From JACQFZ01 sp045810625 (lineage in GTDB: Bacteria; Pseudomonadota; Gammaproteobacteria; Acidiferrobacterales; Sulfurifustaceae), in NCBI GenBank assembly GCA_045810625.1, contig JBJMVQ010000044.1, positions 124,001 to 188,000 on the forward strand: 64,000 bases of DNA, written 5' to 3'. Numbering within the stretch: the stretch's first letter is position 1; every line of letters starts with the position of its first letter. Below are positions 25,228 to 35,014 of the stretch, in pieces. The notes below the pieces were generated by a model, which was not told the origin of the DNA, made no database searches, and saw only the letters and a list, made by a program, of their open reading frames with translations. The position numbers were made by a program, and so were the translations under genes.

Positions 25228-26337
25228 CTAGTGCTCGCGCGCGCCCGACTCCGACTGCAGCCCCAACAGCTCGAAAATGTTCAGTTGTCCGCCGAACTTC
25301 ACGAACAGCTCCTGGTAGAGCTCCGCCGTGTTGAGATTGCCCCACGCCACGGCGCGTTTGATGAGATATGGCACCGGGCTGTGCGGCTCGATACGCAGGA
25401 GATAATCCGCCGCTCGCGCCAACTGGGCATAGGCGGCCGCACGGTCGTGGATCGGTCCGTCATCGGCCGAGGCCAACTCGGCCGCCGCCTGTTCCTCGGT
25501 CGCCGTCGCAGCGTCGCGATCGAGATGCACGCCACGTTTGTGCAGCTCGGCTTCGATAAACAATTGGATTTGCTCGAGCAGCACCGCGAGCCCGTGGAGG
25601 CTCGGCGCGTCCTGCCCGCACAGCTCATCGAGCGTTCGGGTCAACTCCTCGATGGCGGCCAGCGCATCGCCGAGCTGCTCGTGCAACGCGACGTGCCATT
25701 CGCTCGCCGTGCCGGCCATGGCCGTCGCATATTCGAGCGCGTTAACACCCTCGGCCGCTTCCGGCGCCTGGCCGTTCAGCGCCGCGCGCCGCTGCTCCGC
25801 CCGCCGCGCCTGCTCCCAATCGGCCCAATTCAGCTCACGCTCCTCGCGTCCCGCCTGCGTTATCGGCACGAGGCGCAGCACCGGCAGCAACTTCTCGTTC
25901 GCCCAATGGATGACGTTGATGCGGTACTCGATGTCGGCGCCGTCCGCGCGCGGATAGAGCTGTTCCCACCACAGCCGGCAGAGCCGCTCGATCAATACCA
26001 GACACGGCGCCACGCCCGCAAAGCCGTCGCGGTTGATCTGCGCTTCGAGCAGCCAGACGGCGAGCTGCAGATCCTTGCTCTTCTGCGCGAGCGCCTGCAC
26101 CGCGAGCGCCGCGACTTTGTCCCAGTCGGCGCGCTTGAGCTCGCGTTCCCAGGGTCCGAGCGGAAGCGTGGGATCGTCCTGGCGGCGCGCTTCCTGAATC
26201 GTGCGGTACACGCCGTTGCCGCGCAGGCTCTGTCCGCCCGGATGCGCGGCATCGATCGGCGCGAGCAGCTGGTCGAACGCGACGCCGAAGCGCTGCGTGA
26301 AGTATTGTTGAGCTTTGATATCGATGTCGTGGCGCAT
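25228..26337 (-). CDS. tssA: T6SS protein TssA (ImpA N-terminal domain)
   Basis: A 369-residue protein from ATG 26337. The N terminus carries the ImpA domain: DPTLPLGPWERELKRADWDK, KDLQLAVWLLEAQ, and LIERLCRLWWEQLYPR followed by a conserved asparagine in HWANEKLLPVL. The C terminus has SPVPYLIKRAVAWGNLNTAE, the usual TssA ending motif. TssA links baseplate, membrane complex and growing sheath. It begins 7 nt after the tssM stop and precedes the accessory genes. Confidence 0.93.
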   Translation of the reverse strand: MRHDIDIKAQQYFTQRFGVAFDQLLAPIDAAHPGGQSLRGNGVYRTIQEARRQDDPTLPLGPWERELKRADWDKVAALAVQALAQKSKDLQLAVWLLEAQINRDGFAGVAPCLVLIERLCRLWWEQLYPRADGADIEYRINVIHWANEKLLPVLRLVPITQAGREERELNWADWEQARRAEQRRAALNGQAPEAAEGVNALEYATAMAGTASEWHVALHEQLGDALAAIEELTRTLDELCGQDAPSLHGLAVLLEQIQLFIEAELHKRGVHLDRDAATATEEQAAAELASADDGPIHDRAAAYAQLARAADYLLRIEPHSPVPYLIKRAVAWGNLNTAELYQELFVKFGGQLNIFELLGLQSESGAREH

Positions 26338-26343
26338 GGACGT

Positions 26344-29300
26344 TTACCAGACGGTGGGCGCGTACGCCGGGAACGTGCGCGGCGGCCTGAGCGAAATGGC
26401 GGTTTGCGTTTTCGGATCGAGACCGTAGAACTTGAGACCGAGATAAACGCGGGCCTCGCCCGCTGCCGTCGTTTCTTCGCCCTGCTTCGCGTGCGTCGGC
26501 ACGCGGAATTCGAGCAGCACGGTCCCCGGATCGGCGGGATCGAAACGCGGCGCCGCCATCGGCACGTGCTGCTGCATGAGCCGGAGCAATGCCCACGGCC
26601 CTTCGCTAGTGAACGCGGCGGTATTCCGATCGACGTGCAGATCGCTCTGTTGCGCATCGGGCTGCGGGACGACGGCGGCGAGATCCGCCCAGATCAGCTC
26701 GAAGGTCACCGGCTGCCCGTAACGCCATTCGATTTCGCTGCGGCCGTTCGGAAAGCTGGCGGATCGATCCCCGGTGCCCAAGCGCCAGCTGACGATGTTC
26801 TGCGCACCCGCCGACTGCCGCGGTTGCAGGCGGAACTCGACCTTCACGCGCAACGCCGGCGCGCTGTCGGAGGCGAGATTCGGGCCGAAGAAGCCCGCGA
26901 CCTGATCGAGCTGTTCGAGAAACGCCGCGACATCCGCAGACCCGTCCGCACGCAGCGCCGCAACGCGCGTGCGCAGGGCATCGCGGCTCTGCATGTAATC
27001 GCGGAAGAAGGCGCGCATCGCCGCAACCGAGGCGTCCGATCCTTGTATCGGACCGAATGGAAAGCGCCCTGCCAGGTCGGCCGCAAATTGCTGTGCCAGC
27101 GCGTGGTATTGCGTGTGGACGGCGGCGCGCGTGTGATCGCGGCAAAGCCACTGCGCCTGACGCTCCGCGCTTCGACGACGCCGCGAGAACAGGTCGTTAC
27201 CGTACGGCGCCGGCCCATACGCCGCCAGCGTTTGATCGCAATCGCCGGCGGTAAGCCGCGCGAGCTGCTTGCCGAAAAAATCGTGCAGCAGCGCCACCTG
27301 TCCGTTCGGCACTTTGAATTGCACATAGCGGTTCAGCTCTTGAACGGTGGCGTCCCAATAGCCGCCGCTCTCCGCGGGGAGCGGCGCGTCGCTCACCCCT
27401 TCGGTGTTCTTCAGCAACGCCACGAACGGCGCGGCATACGTGGCGAGCACCTGAACGCGGTTCAGCTGCCGATCGAGATAGTCCTTGATCTGCGGCTCGC
27501 CGGCGAACGCGAACAGCAACGCCGCCGGATCGTCGTTACCGCCGCCGCTCGCCGTCGGGTCGTAAAGGCCGCCGGCCTCGCTCAGATTTTGAATCGTGCG
27601 CAGCGCATACAGCGCATAATTGCGCGCGCACTGCGTAACGCGCGCCTGACTCGCGTCGAAACCCAGCTGCCGATACATGCCGAGCACCCAGAGCAGCGAC
27701 TCGAGCGTGCGCGCCAGGTCCCCCGACTGTTGCTCCAGCTGCTGGTCGCCTGTCGAGAGCGAGTCGACCGCGGCAACCGCGCGCGCGCCATCGGAGCCGG
27801 CGCGCCGCTGCGCATGGTTGAGCGTCTCGTCCAGCACGCTCTGCAATTGACGCCGCGCGAGCCGTACATAAAGCGGGCGTGTCGCGGCATCCGGCGCGGT
27901 CGTCCGCGCGAACTGTTGATACTCCCGTATGAAAGCGGCTGCTTCGCCGAGATCGGACGCGCGCCAGCCGTTTAGCGGCGCTTGGCATACGAACGTCTCG
28001 CGCGGCGTGAGCTGCATGAAGTCGAGCGCGATGACGCGCTTGACGCCATCGGCCTCCGCCGCCAGCGCGGGCGCGAGCTCGAAGCGATCCTTCCCCCGGC
28101 GAAACAATACGCCGTGAGGCGCAACGTGAAGCTCGGCGAGCCGCCGCACCGAAGGGTCGTAGCAAGGCGCGCGATCGAAGTGATGCGCCAGCTCGGTGAG
28201 CCGGGCGTCATAGCCATACTGCCGGCGGAGATCGTGCAAGGCCGGCTCGAGCCACTGCGCGACGGCACGGCACGGGTTGTTCTGTTCGTTCGCCGCGAGC
28301 CACTCCTGCCGCATCCGTTCCAGCCAGCGATCGAAACGCTGCGTGTTCGCGAGAATCGGCGCCTGCTCGCGATTGAGTGCGTCGAGCAACGTCGCGCCCG
28401 CATCGATTTGCCGGTCGATCTCGCGGCGCACCTGATCCGTCTGTGCCTCGATGCGTCGGCCGATGCTCGCTCGCAGATCGAGCGGTAGCTCGAGTGGGCG
28501 GCGATACTCGACATGCGCGAGCGCCTCGCGATGCTGACCACGGCGCTGATGCACGGCCGCCGGCAGCGGATCGCCGTATACGTATTGAGCGAGCTGGTCG
28601 AAGCGGTCGAGCAGCTCATCGGCCTGGTCGCTCGACGCGTACATGACGAGACGATTGAAATGCGCGAGGTTTCGCTCGAACGTCGCGACGCGGTCGATGT
28701 AATCGCGCAGATTGTCGCGTTCCTCAATGGGCGCTTCGTCCGATTGCGCGCGGCCCATCGGCTCGGCGAGCAACCGGCGCGCGTGCTGCTCCAGATGACA
28801 CGCGAGGCTCGGGAAGATCACCTCCTCGAACGCTTTGTCCGCCACCAGCTGGATCTCGCGCTCGGATATGTGACGATCGACCCACGACGCCGGAATCGCA
28901 GCGAAGGTCAGGCTCACATCGAGGCTGGATATGTTGGCGAGCAGGTCGTACACCGTCTCCTTGTCGATACAGCCGCCGGCGGCGTGCGACAGCCGTTGCG
29001 GATGCTCGATGAGGTCGAGCGAAGCGATGCCGGCGCCGACCTGGCTGTGGAGCCGCACGCCGGCGTGCGCCAGCGCGAGGCACAGGAGCGCGAAGGCGCC
29101 GGCTGCGCCGATCTGCAGCCGCCGAATCAGCCGATGACGCGACCACAACGCCTGGCGGATAGGCCGCGCCAGATTCGGCTCGGCGTAGATCTTCTCCTCG
29201 AACAGCCGATCGACGAAGGCGAGGTCGCTACGCGGCGCGGGCAAGCTCGCGCCCTCGGCGGCGACGCTTCCGGTGAAGTACACGCCGCGGAAAAACGAAT

Positions 29301-30291
29301 TCGCGTGATACGCGCTCGCCCGAAACACCTGCGCGAGCACCGCGCGCAATCGCGGCGTCAGCTCGCGAAAGCGCTGCGGGAAGAGGAAAAATTCGTCCGC
29401 CTGCCCGATATCGCGGTCGCCGGCGGCCGCCTGCAATTGCAGGCGCTTGAGCGCGCGTCCCATCTCGTCGAACGCTTCATCGAGCCACTCCGGCACAAAC
29501 GTGCTCTCGACCGAATACGGATTCGACCACCCGAACATCTCGCGCAAGCGCTGGTCCGGCTGCGCTTTCCAAAACGCGCCGAATCCCGGCACGGTGTCGC
29601 ACTGCGTGACGATCACGTACACGGGCAATGCAAACTCGAAGCGCTCTTGCACGTCCCACAAGAGCGCATGGCAGCGCGTCGCTAATCGCTGCGCGTCCGC
29701 CGCCGAGCCGGTCAGCAGCGTGCGCGCCGAGATCGTGAGCACCAAGCCGTCGAGCGCGCGTTCGGGGCGATAGTCGACCAGATGCCGCAGCAGCTCTCTC
29801 CAGCGACGGTGCGCGGCGGTATCATCCGCGGCGAACGACGCGTCGCTGTCGACGTCGATGGACAGACCGCGGTCGTGGAAATGCCAACCCGTGCCGGCGA
29901 TCGGCAACTTCTCTTCCGCCGCCGTTAGCCGCACCCGCCGACCGGTCGTGATCGAAGCAAGCGCACTGGTCTTGCCGCTCCCCACTTCGCCGCAGACCAG
30001 AATCCACGGCACGGCATAGCGCCACTCGCGCCGCTCGCTCAGGTAGCGCAACGCGTGCGCCGCTTGCGCGATCCGGTCGCGGAGCGTGCGCCATACGCCG
30101 CGTGCCTGCACTCGTGCATCGACGACGCCGGTCAGCACGGGGCGGCGTGGCGGCTTGCGTGCGCGCACGACCAGCCACATGGCGGCGACGCCGGCCAGCA
30201 CCCCGAGCGCGAGCAGGATCAGGAGCGGGCCCGCTCCGTCGGCACTCAGCGCAGCCAGCACGGGAGCGCGGTCAGCCACCGAGCACCTCAT
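26344..30291 (-). CDS. tssM: T6SS inner-membrane protein TssM (IcmF/VasK)
   Basis: A 1315-residue protein from ATG 30291, overlapping the tssL stop by about 20 nt; a GTG at 30279 with a GAGGTG site is an alternative start. Two N-terminal membrane helices (LLILLALGVLAGVAAMWLVV; later LQIGAAGAFALLCLALAHAG) bracket a cytosolic NTPase-like domain with Walker A GEVGSGKTS. A large periplasmic part ends with the ImcF/VasK C-terminal region (FTSEGPWALLRLMQQHV). With TssL and TssJ it forms the trans-envelope channel. This copy retains an intact Walker A. Confidence 0.96.
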   Translation of the reverse strand: MRCSVADRAPVLAALSADGAGPLLILLALGVLAGVAAMWLVVRARKPPRRPVLTGVVDARVQARGVWRTLRDRIAQAAHALRYLSERREWRYAVPWILVCGEVGSGKTSALASITTGRRVRLTAAEEKLPIAGTGWHFHDRGLSIDVDSDASFAADDTAAHRRWRELLRHLVDYRPERALDGLVLTISARTLLTGSAADAQRLATRCHALLWDVQERFEFALPVYVIVTQCDTVPGFGAFWKAQPDQRLREMFGWSNPYSVESTFVPEWLDEAFDEMGRALKRLQLQAAAGDRDIGQADEFFLFPQRFRELTPRLRAVLAQVFRASAYHANSFFRGVYFTGSVAAEGASLPAPRSDLAFVDRLFEEKIYAEPNLARPIRQALWSRHRLIRRLQIGAAGAFALLCLALAHAGVRLHSQVGAGIASLDLIEHPQRLSHAAGGCIDKETVYDLLANISSLDVSLTFAAIPASWVDRHISEREIQLVADKAFEEVIFPSLACHLEQHARRLLAEPMGRAQSDEAPIEERDNLRDYIDRVATFERNLAHFNRLVMYASSDQADELLDRFDQLAQYVYGDPLPAAVHQRRGQHREALAHVEYRRPLELPLDLRASIGRRIEAQTDQVRREIDRQIDAGATLLDALNREQAPILANTQRFDRWLERMRQEWLAANEQNNPCRAVAQWLEPALHDLRRQYGYDARLTELAHHFDRAPCYDPSVRRLAELHVAPHGVLFRRGKDRFELAPALAAEADGVKRVIALDFMQLTPRETFVCQAPLNGWRASDLGEAAAFIREYQQFARTTAPDAATRPLYVRLARRQLQSVLDETLNHAQRRAGSDGARAVAAVDSLSTGDQQLEQQSGDLARTLESLLWVLGMYRQLGFDASQARVTQCARNYALYALRTIQNLSEAGGLYDPTASGGGNDDPAALLFAFAGEPQIKDYLDRQLNRVQVLATYAAPFVALLKNTEGVSDAPLPAESGGYWDATVQELNRYVQFKVPNGQVALLHDFFGKQLARLTAGDCDQTLAAYGPAPYGNDLFSRRRRSAERQAQWLCRDHTRAAVHTQYHALAQQFAADLAGRFPFGPIQGSDASVAAMRAFFRDYMQSRDALRTRVAALRADGSADVAAFLEQLDQVAGFFGPNLASDSAPALRVKVEFRLQPRQSAGAQNIVSWRLGTGDRSASFPNGRSEIEWRYGQPVTFELIWADLAAVVPQPDAQQSDLHVDRNTAAFTSEGPWALLRLMQQHVPMAAPRFDPADPGTVLLEFRVPTHAKQGEETTAAGEARVYLGLKFYGLDPKTQTAISLRPPRTFPAYAPTVW

Positions 30292-31030
30292 TGAAGCGGC
30301 TGATGAGCAGCATCCAAACGATCGTCGAGAGTACGACGTACGTCAAAGCGATCAGCGCTCCCCAGCGGTACCAGCGCGCGAGCGGCGCCAGGCGCTCCCC
30401 ACGCGCTTCGCTTACGCGGTACTGATACGCTTGCGGGAAACCCGGCTGCGCGCGCAGCATCCCGTGGCCCGCTCCGATGAAGCGGATCAGCTTCTCGCGA
30501 TAGCTCTTTAAGACGAGCGCGCCATGTGCGCCCCGATACTGCCCTTTGAAGCCGAGTTGAAGGGCGATCAGGAACACGGCGGCGAGATCCTCCTGCAACG
30601 CGCTCTGGACGCGCGACGCGAGTAGCCGATCCGTTTGCAGGAAAAAATCGCGGCCGGCGTTGTCCGATTGAAACAACGCGCGCTCGATCACGTAGTGCTG
30701 CCAGAAGGCGCGTCCGGGCCAATCGACTTCGAGGATAAAAATCTCATCGGCGAGCGCCGCCATCGCGTACTGCGCGATGCGATACGCCTCGATTTCCGCT
30801 TCGGTTCCGGTCTCGCGCACGATCCGGGCCTGCTGCTGCAGTCGCTGCTTCAGTCGTTGCCCGACCATCGCCGCGAGATCGTTGCCATTCAGGGCGACGG
30901 GTTCTTTGCCGCCGGCGAGATAGAGCGGCAAACGGCCCTCGCGAATCGCGAGCTTCAGCCGCGCGATTTCTTCGTAAAACTCTGCGAAGCGTGCGAGCAG
31001 CGACGACGGCTTGTCGGGCGCGTCAGCCAT
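30272..31030 (-). CDS. tssL: T6SS inner-membrane protein TssL (DotU), short form
   Basis: A 252-residue protein from ATG 31030, which overlaps tssK's stop by 8 nt. The cytosolic DotU domain carries AQYAMAALADEIFILEVDWP and a hook region FKGQYRGAHGALVLKSYREK. One C-terminal transmembrane helix (GALIALTYVVLSTIVWMLLI) ends the protein. There is no OmpA-like or other peptidoglycan-binding extension, so wall anchoring must come from another protein. It sits in the block tssK-tssL-tssM with overlapping ends. Confidence 0.95.
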   Translation of the reverse strand: MADAPDKPSSLLARFAEFYEEIARLKLAIREGRLPLYLAGGKEPVALNGNDLAAMVGQRLKQRLQQQARIVRETGTEAEIEAYRIAQYAMAALADEIFILEVDWPGRAFWQHYVIERALFQSDNAGRDFFLQTDRLLASRVQSALQEDLAAVFLIALQLGFKGQYRGAHGALVLKSYREKLIRFIGAGHGMLRAQPGFPQAYQYRVSEARGERLAPLARWYRWGALIALTYVVLSTIVWMLLISRFNEVLGG

Positions 31031-32435
31031 TAGCCACCGCGCGCGGCGCGACCGCCGCATTTTTGCCGTTGCCATTCGGCAGATACAGCACGATCGCCGC
31101 CGGCGCGGTCGCATCCGCCGCGCCCTGAACGTGCATCGGCACGCCCGGTTGAATGACCGGCACGAGCTTGCCGTCCTGCTCGATCGGCTGGTTCACGATC
31201 TCGTAAAGCAGCCCGCTTCCGGCGTTGAGTCCAGGCACCTGCCCCGGCGTCAGCGCGCGCACACGCGCTCCCGGCAACCGGCGCTGGCGCAACAGCGGCA
31301 TCATCGGCGCGGCTCCGATGCACGCACGGTTCAGCCACTGCGCGAGCGCCTGCGGCGTCTGCCCTTGCGCAGGCTTGAGCTCGACGATCAGCCGTTCGCT
31401 GCGCACCTGCGATCCGAGCGCCGTGACGAAGAGGTCGTCCGCCTTGCGCTCGAACACGATCGCTTCGTACGCCGCGTTCAATCGCGCCAGAACCGTGTTG
31501 ACGTGGCGCAGCGCCTTGTAAAAACCGGGTGCGACGTTGTCGTGACGATAGGTGTCGAGCAACATCGGGATCGGGTCGGCGGCGATGCCGGCCATTTGAC
31601 CGAGCAGCTGCGCGAGCGCGACGTAGAGCGCGAATGGATGCGCGGCGCCGGAACGGACGAGTACTTCGAACGCGGGCAGCGCCGTGACCAACCGGCGCAC
31701 GACGCGGTGCTGCGCCGCGCTGCCGTTCGCGACCGGCGTTTCGCCGTCGACGATCCCGAGCAGCTCCTTCGCTTTGGCGCGAATGCGCGTCGCGAGCAGC
31801 TCGAGTTGTGCGGCCAGCGCCGCATCGCCGAGAAAGCGCGATGCGCCGATCCGCAGCAGCGGCGGATGATAGTCCGTCAGATCGAAGTGCCCGCCGAGAT
31901 CGCGCCGCAGCTGCAGCAGCGGCATCGCGACGTATTTCGCCGGTATCCGGTCGCCGGCCAGAAGACCCAGCCGCGGACGCAGCCGGCCGACTTCGATGCG
32001 CGCTTCGCCCGTGTTCTCGTCCAGTTCCAGGGCGCCGGCGACCGAGTCGTAGCGCTGAATCGAGCTCGCGCGGCTCGCCGCTCCCTCGGTACGAACCGGT
32101 ACGACGACGTGCACCGTGAGCGGCCGGTTTTCGCGCGCCACCGCGTCCGCGGACACATCGAGCACGAGCGCATCGTCCTGCCCCGGCGCGGGGTACTGAA
32201 CTACGAGCCCGTCCGGCATGACCGCGTGCAGCGACAGCACCCGGACATTGCCGGCGCGCAACGCGTCGTTATCGAGCTTCAGATCGAAAATGCCCCAGTA
32301 GTACGGCTCGAGCTGCGCCATCTGGTGCGCCAACAACGCGTGCCAATAGATGTCGTTTTGCTGAAAATGCTGCGGCGCGAGCAGCATGCCCTCGGACCAC
32401 TGCAGCGCTTCGGGTACGCGTCCACCGTTGCTCAT
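31023..32435 (-). CDS. tssK: T6SS baseplate protein TssK
   Basis: A 470-residue protein from ATG 32435 with AGGTGGCAAGGA upstream. ALQWSEGMLLAPQHFQQND is the family N terminus (W-x-E-G-M-x-L-x-P-Q-H-F). GIFDLKLDNDALRAGNVRV, DLTDYHPPLLRIGAS and a C-terminal Hcp-like receptor domain complete the match. TssK trimers connect the TssEFG wedge to the TssL/TssM cytosolic domains. It overlaps tssL downstream and follows tssJ by 39 nt. Confidence 0.96.
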   Translation of the reverse strand: MSNGGRVPEALQWSEGMLLAPQHFQQNDIYWHALLAHQMAQLEPYYWGIFDLKLDNDALRAGNVRVLSLHAVMPDGLVVQYPAPGQDDALVLDVSADAVARENRPLTVHVVVPVRTEGAASRASSIQRYDSVAGALELDENTGEARIEVGRLRPRLGLLAGDRIPAKYVAMPLLQLRRDLGGHFDLTDYHPPLLRIGASRFLGDAALAAQLELLATRIRAKAKELLGIVDGETPVANGSAAQHRVVRRLVTALPAFEVLVRSGAAHPFALYVALAQLLGQMAGIAADPIPMLLDTYRHDNVAPGFYKALRHVNTVLARLNAAYEAIVFERKADDLFVTALGSQVRSERLIVELKPAQGQTPQALAQWLNRACIGAAPMMPLLRQRRLPGARVRALTPGQVPGLNAGSGLLYEIVNQPIEQDGKLVPVIQPGVPMHVQGAADATAPAAIVLYLPNGNGKNAAVAPRAVANG

Positions 32436-32474
32436 TCCTTGCCACCTCTGTGTCGGCACACCTTCGCTTCTCGA

Positions 32475-32939
32475 TCACTCATCGCGATACTCGATCGCCG
32501 CGGGCTTCAGGCGGATCAATGCATGCTTCGCGTCGGTCAGGTTCAGCGCGACCTGTCCTTCTTCCGCGATATAGTTTGCGTAGGCCATCACGCGTAGCGC
32601 GTGTTGGCTTCTCTTCGGCAGCGCGACCTTCAATGCGTACGCGGGCGGGAGCTGCAGTTCGACCACGTCGAATGCGCGCGGCGAGACGGTGCGCAATGCG
32701 GCCTTCCCCTGGAACCATGCCGGCCCGGTTTTCGGAAGTAACTCCATCACCGCCGTGTCGTACACGAACACGACGTCGAGTGCCGTGGCGCTGTTGCGGT
32801 TGGCGCCCGGCTCCGCGATTACCTCGATTGCCGAGAGGCGTGTCGTCGGCGGACCCTTTGCAAGCAAGCCGCATGCGCCCACGACAATCGCGACGACGAG
32901 AGCCAATATGCACCAAACCGTTTTCGCGATCCGATTCAT
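32475..32939 (-). CDS. tssJ: T6SS outer-membrane lipoprotein TssJ
   Basis: A 154-residue protein whose ATG (32939) overlaps the stop of the PAAR-like gene by one base (TGATG). A signal with lipobox VGAC (residues 20-23) predicts a lipidated Cys23. The mature region RLSAIEVIAEPGANRNSATA, LDVVFVYDTAVMELLPKTG and LKVALPKRSQHALRVMAYAN is the transthyretin-like TssJ sandwich. TssJ recruits the TssM periplasmic domain to the outer membrane. The assignment rests on motif and position between the spike and tssK genes. Confidence 0.88.
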   Translation of the reverse strand: MNRIAKTVWCILALVVAIVVGACGLLAKGPPTTRLSAIEVIAEPGANRNSATALDVVFVYDTAVMELLPKTGPAWFQGKAALRTVSPRAFDVVELQLPPAYALKVALPKRSQHALRVMAYANYIAEEGQVALNLTDAKHALIRLKPAAIEYRDE

Positions 32940-33334
32940 CACACCATCGTCATGACGCGAAACTGTCCCGGCACGATCGTTATCCCGGGTGCATTCGGCA
33001 GCATGCCGTTTTGCGCGGTGATCGAGGTGAGCCGCGTCGCCGGCGCGCAACCGAAAATCGTCTTCGCGCTCCCTTGCACGGTTCGGCCGGGACCGACGAC
33101 CGTGCTCGAAATGAGACCGGTCGCGACGCCCGCTTCGTCGCCGTTCGACACCGGCGCCGTGCTGAAAAGATTGAGCGCCATGCCGCCGCCGATGATGAGG
33201 TTCGGCACCATCGGGAGCCGCGCGCTCGGCATTAGGTTCGGAAACGGCGTCGGCACCGGCCCCGCCGGCGTCGGTACTTTGCACACATCCGGGAACGCGA
33301 GACTCATAACCGTCGTCATGACGTCGGCAAACAT
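32939..33334 (-). CDS. PAAR-like DUF4150 spike-tip protein
   Basis: A 131-residue protein from ATG 33334 with GGGGTGATG upstream. The sequence MFADVMTTVMSLAFPDVCKV followed by TPAGPVPTPFPN, then STVVGPGRTVQGSAKTIFG and ITAQNGMLPNAPG, is the hallmark of DUF4150 (Tox-PAAR-like). Such proteins sharpen the VgrG tip and can carry or recruit toxins. No C-terminal toxin is fused here. It lies with DUF3540 and DUF2169 genes, the usual partners. Confidence 0.92.
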   Translation of the reverse strand: MFADVMTTVMSLAFPDVCKVPTPAGPVPTPFPNLMPSARLPMVPNLIIGGGMALNLFSTAPVSNGDEAGVATGLISSTVVGPGRTVQGSAKTIFGCAPATRLTSITAQNGMLPNAPGITIVPGQFRVMTMV

Positions 33335-33338
33335 GGCA

Positions 33339-33947
33339 TCACCCCAAGCTGATCCGTTCCGCATCCACCTTCATGTCTTCCTCGGCGGTGACGAACGCTT
33401 GCCGGCTGTGCAGCCGCAGAAATGAACGCGCGGCCAGCGACCAAGTGGCCGCTTTACCGATGTACTCGCGCATGTTTTCGACGACCGCGTCGGCGACCGT
33501 CGTGAGCAGATTGCGCGCAGTCAGGCTCACGTCGCCGGTGACGGCCGTGACCTCGATATCGCGCAACGACTCGACGCGCATCGTCTCCGTCGCGCGCAGC
33601 GTCAGCTGCGGCGCGGACACTGTCAGCTCCGCCGCTCGCGGCACGCCGATCTCGGCGGCGTGCTTCGCGTCTCGCGCGAGGATCGCAAAGATGTAGACGT
33701 CGCCATCCGCACACTTCACGACCACCACCCGGTCGCCCGTGCGCGGCCGCAACAAACACGACACCGCCTGCGACGCGGCCGCACCGTCGCTGAGACGATA
33801 CGCACCATCGGCCAGCTCATCGGTGATCCGGGCGTCATAGCACGCGATGACACCGGGCCTCGACTCTGACCCGCCCCCGCGTCCAGGAACGGGAGCAAAT
33901 GATGGGGATCGCGACAACTGTCCTGCCCGCTTTATCGCTGCTTGCAT
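33339..33947 (-). CDS. DUF3540 T6SS-associated protein
   Basis: A 202-residue protein from ATG 33947, overlapping the pentapeptide gene's stop as TGATG, with AGGAG upstream. It has a central OB-like/beta segment (SCLLRPRTGDRVVVVKCADG, VYIFAILARD) and a C-terminal beta-helical stretch (VSAPQLTLRATETMRVESLR, DVSLTARNL) resembling the VgrG needle. It ends DMKVDAERISLG. DUF3540 genes are found with DUF2169 and DUF4150 in type VI clusters. The product is probably a spike or adaptor component; its mechanism is unknown. Confidence 0.88.
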   Translation of the reverse strand: MQAAIKRAGQLSRSPSFAPVPGRGGGSESRPGVIACYDARITDELADGAYRLSDGAAASQAVSCLLRPRTGDRVVVVKCADGDVYIFAILARDAKHAAEIGVPRAAELTVSAPQLTLRATETMRVESLRDIEVTAVTGDVSLTARNLLTTVADAVVENMREYIGKAATWSLAARSFLRLHSRQAFVTAEEDMKVDAERISLG

Positions 33948-35014
33948 CACATCACTCCTGCATTCAATACGTTCTGTTCCGCCGCGAGCAGCGCGCGATC
34001 GGTCCCGATCGCATCGCGCCGGTTCGCGCGTCCGAACTCAACATCCGAAAACGCGACATCGTGTAAACGGCACAGATCGAGACGTGCGCCATCCAGGTCG
34101 ACCGACGTCAGTCGTGCGTGAGAGAAATCCGCAAAGCGCAGATCGGCCGCGCGAAACGACACGCGCTCGTGCCGGCTGCGCGCCCACACGCTCTTTGCCA
34201 GCTGCGCACCCTCAAAGCGGCTGGCGCACACTCCGGCGTTCTCGAAGATCGCGCCCTCGAGCGCCGCGTCGGCAAAATCCGATTCGATGATCTCCGCGTC
34301 GAGGAACACGGCATGCGCGGCCGCCGCACCGCGCAGGCGCGTCCGCACGACCCTGGCCCCCAGACAATTCGTTTGCGTCAGATCCGCCCCGCTCAGATCC
34401 GTATCGGTGAGATCGGCGCCCGTCAGCGTGCATCGGCGCAGCGTCGCGCCCGCTAAATCCTGTCCGGCGAGATTGGCATTCATCATCACCGTGGTATCGG
34501 CGCGAAGGCCGTCGACGCGGATCGTGCGAAAATCGACGTCGCAAAACGTGGACTGATCGAACGCCGTCGCCCCGAGGTCCGCGCCGTCCCACCTGCACTT
34601 CGCCGCGACGACGCGGTTGAAACGCGCGCCGCGAAAGCTTGCTCCGCGCAGATCGCACTCGGCCCAAACGCCGACCGCCATCGTCTGCTCATCCCAACGA
34701 CTGGCACGAAGATCGCAGCGCGCGAACGTGGTGCGCTCGATAGTCTCGGTGGCGAAACGCAGTGCGGGCATGCGGCATTCGGTAAAGATCGTCGCGTGCA
34801 ACCGCGATCCCGCGATATCGGCGTTCGTGAAATCGCAATGACTGAAGCTGATGTCGGAGAGATCGTGCCCAGCCAGCCGCGCACCGACGAGACGGACACG
34901 GTGGAACACGGCCCCGGTGATGCGACATCCGGCGAAGTCGAAGCCGGATAGATCCGCATCGACGATCGGCTGTCCGCGGCGCAGCCGACGTTGCAATTCT
35001 TCGCGCGCCATCAT
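33947..35014 (-). CDS. Pentapeptide-repeat protein, T6SS cluster
   Basis: A 355-residue protein whose ATG overlaps the upstream stop by 4 nt. Almost the entire length is A(D/N)LxG-type pentapeptide repeats, for example GADLTDTDLSGADLTQTNCL and LRFADFSHARLTSVDLDGAR. These predict a right-handed quadrilateral beta-helix of some 14 coils. Short irregular N- and C-terminal caps flank it. It is made together with the DUF2169-pentapeptide protein and may pair with it in loading the spike. No enzymatic motif is visible. Confidence 0.9.
   Translation of the reverse strand: MMAREELQRRLRRGQPIVDADLSGFDFAGCRITGAVFHRVRLVGARLAGHDLSDISFSHCDFTNADIAGSRLHATIFTECRMPALRFATETIERTTFARCDLRASRWDEQTMAVGVWAECDLRGASFRGARFNRVVAAKCRWDGADLGATAFDQSTFCDVDFRTIRVDGLRADTTVMMNANLAGQDLAGATLRRCTLTGADLTDTDLSGADLTQTNCLGARVVRTRLRGAAAAHAVFLDAEIIESDFADAALEGAIFENAGVCASRFEGAQLAKSVWARSRHERVSFRAADLRFADFSHARLTSVDLDGARLDLCRLHDVAFSDVEFGRANRRDAIGTDRALLAAEQNVLNAGVM

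Noticed and set aside
25156..27975. 939-codon open frame on the plus strand
   Set aside because: It lies antisense to tssA and tssM, both certain genes. Arg/Glu/His-rich composition is the usual mirror of GC-rich coding DNA; no family motif or ribosome site.
31011..32597. 528-codon open frame on the plus strand
   Set aside because: Antisense to tssK and the tssJ end; same mirror composition as other shadows.
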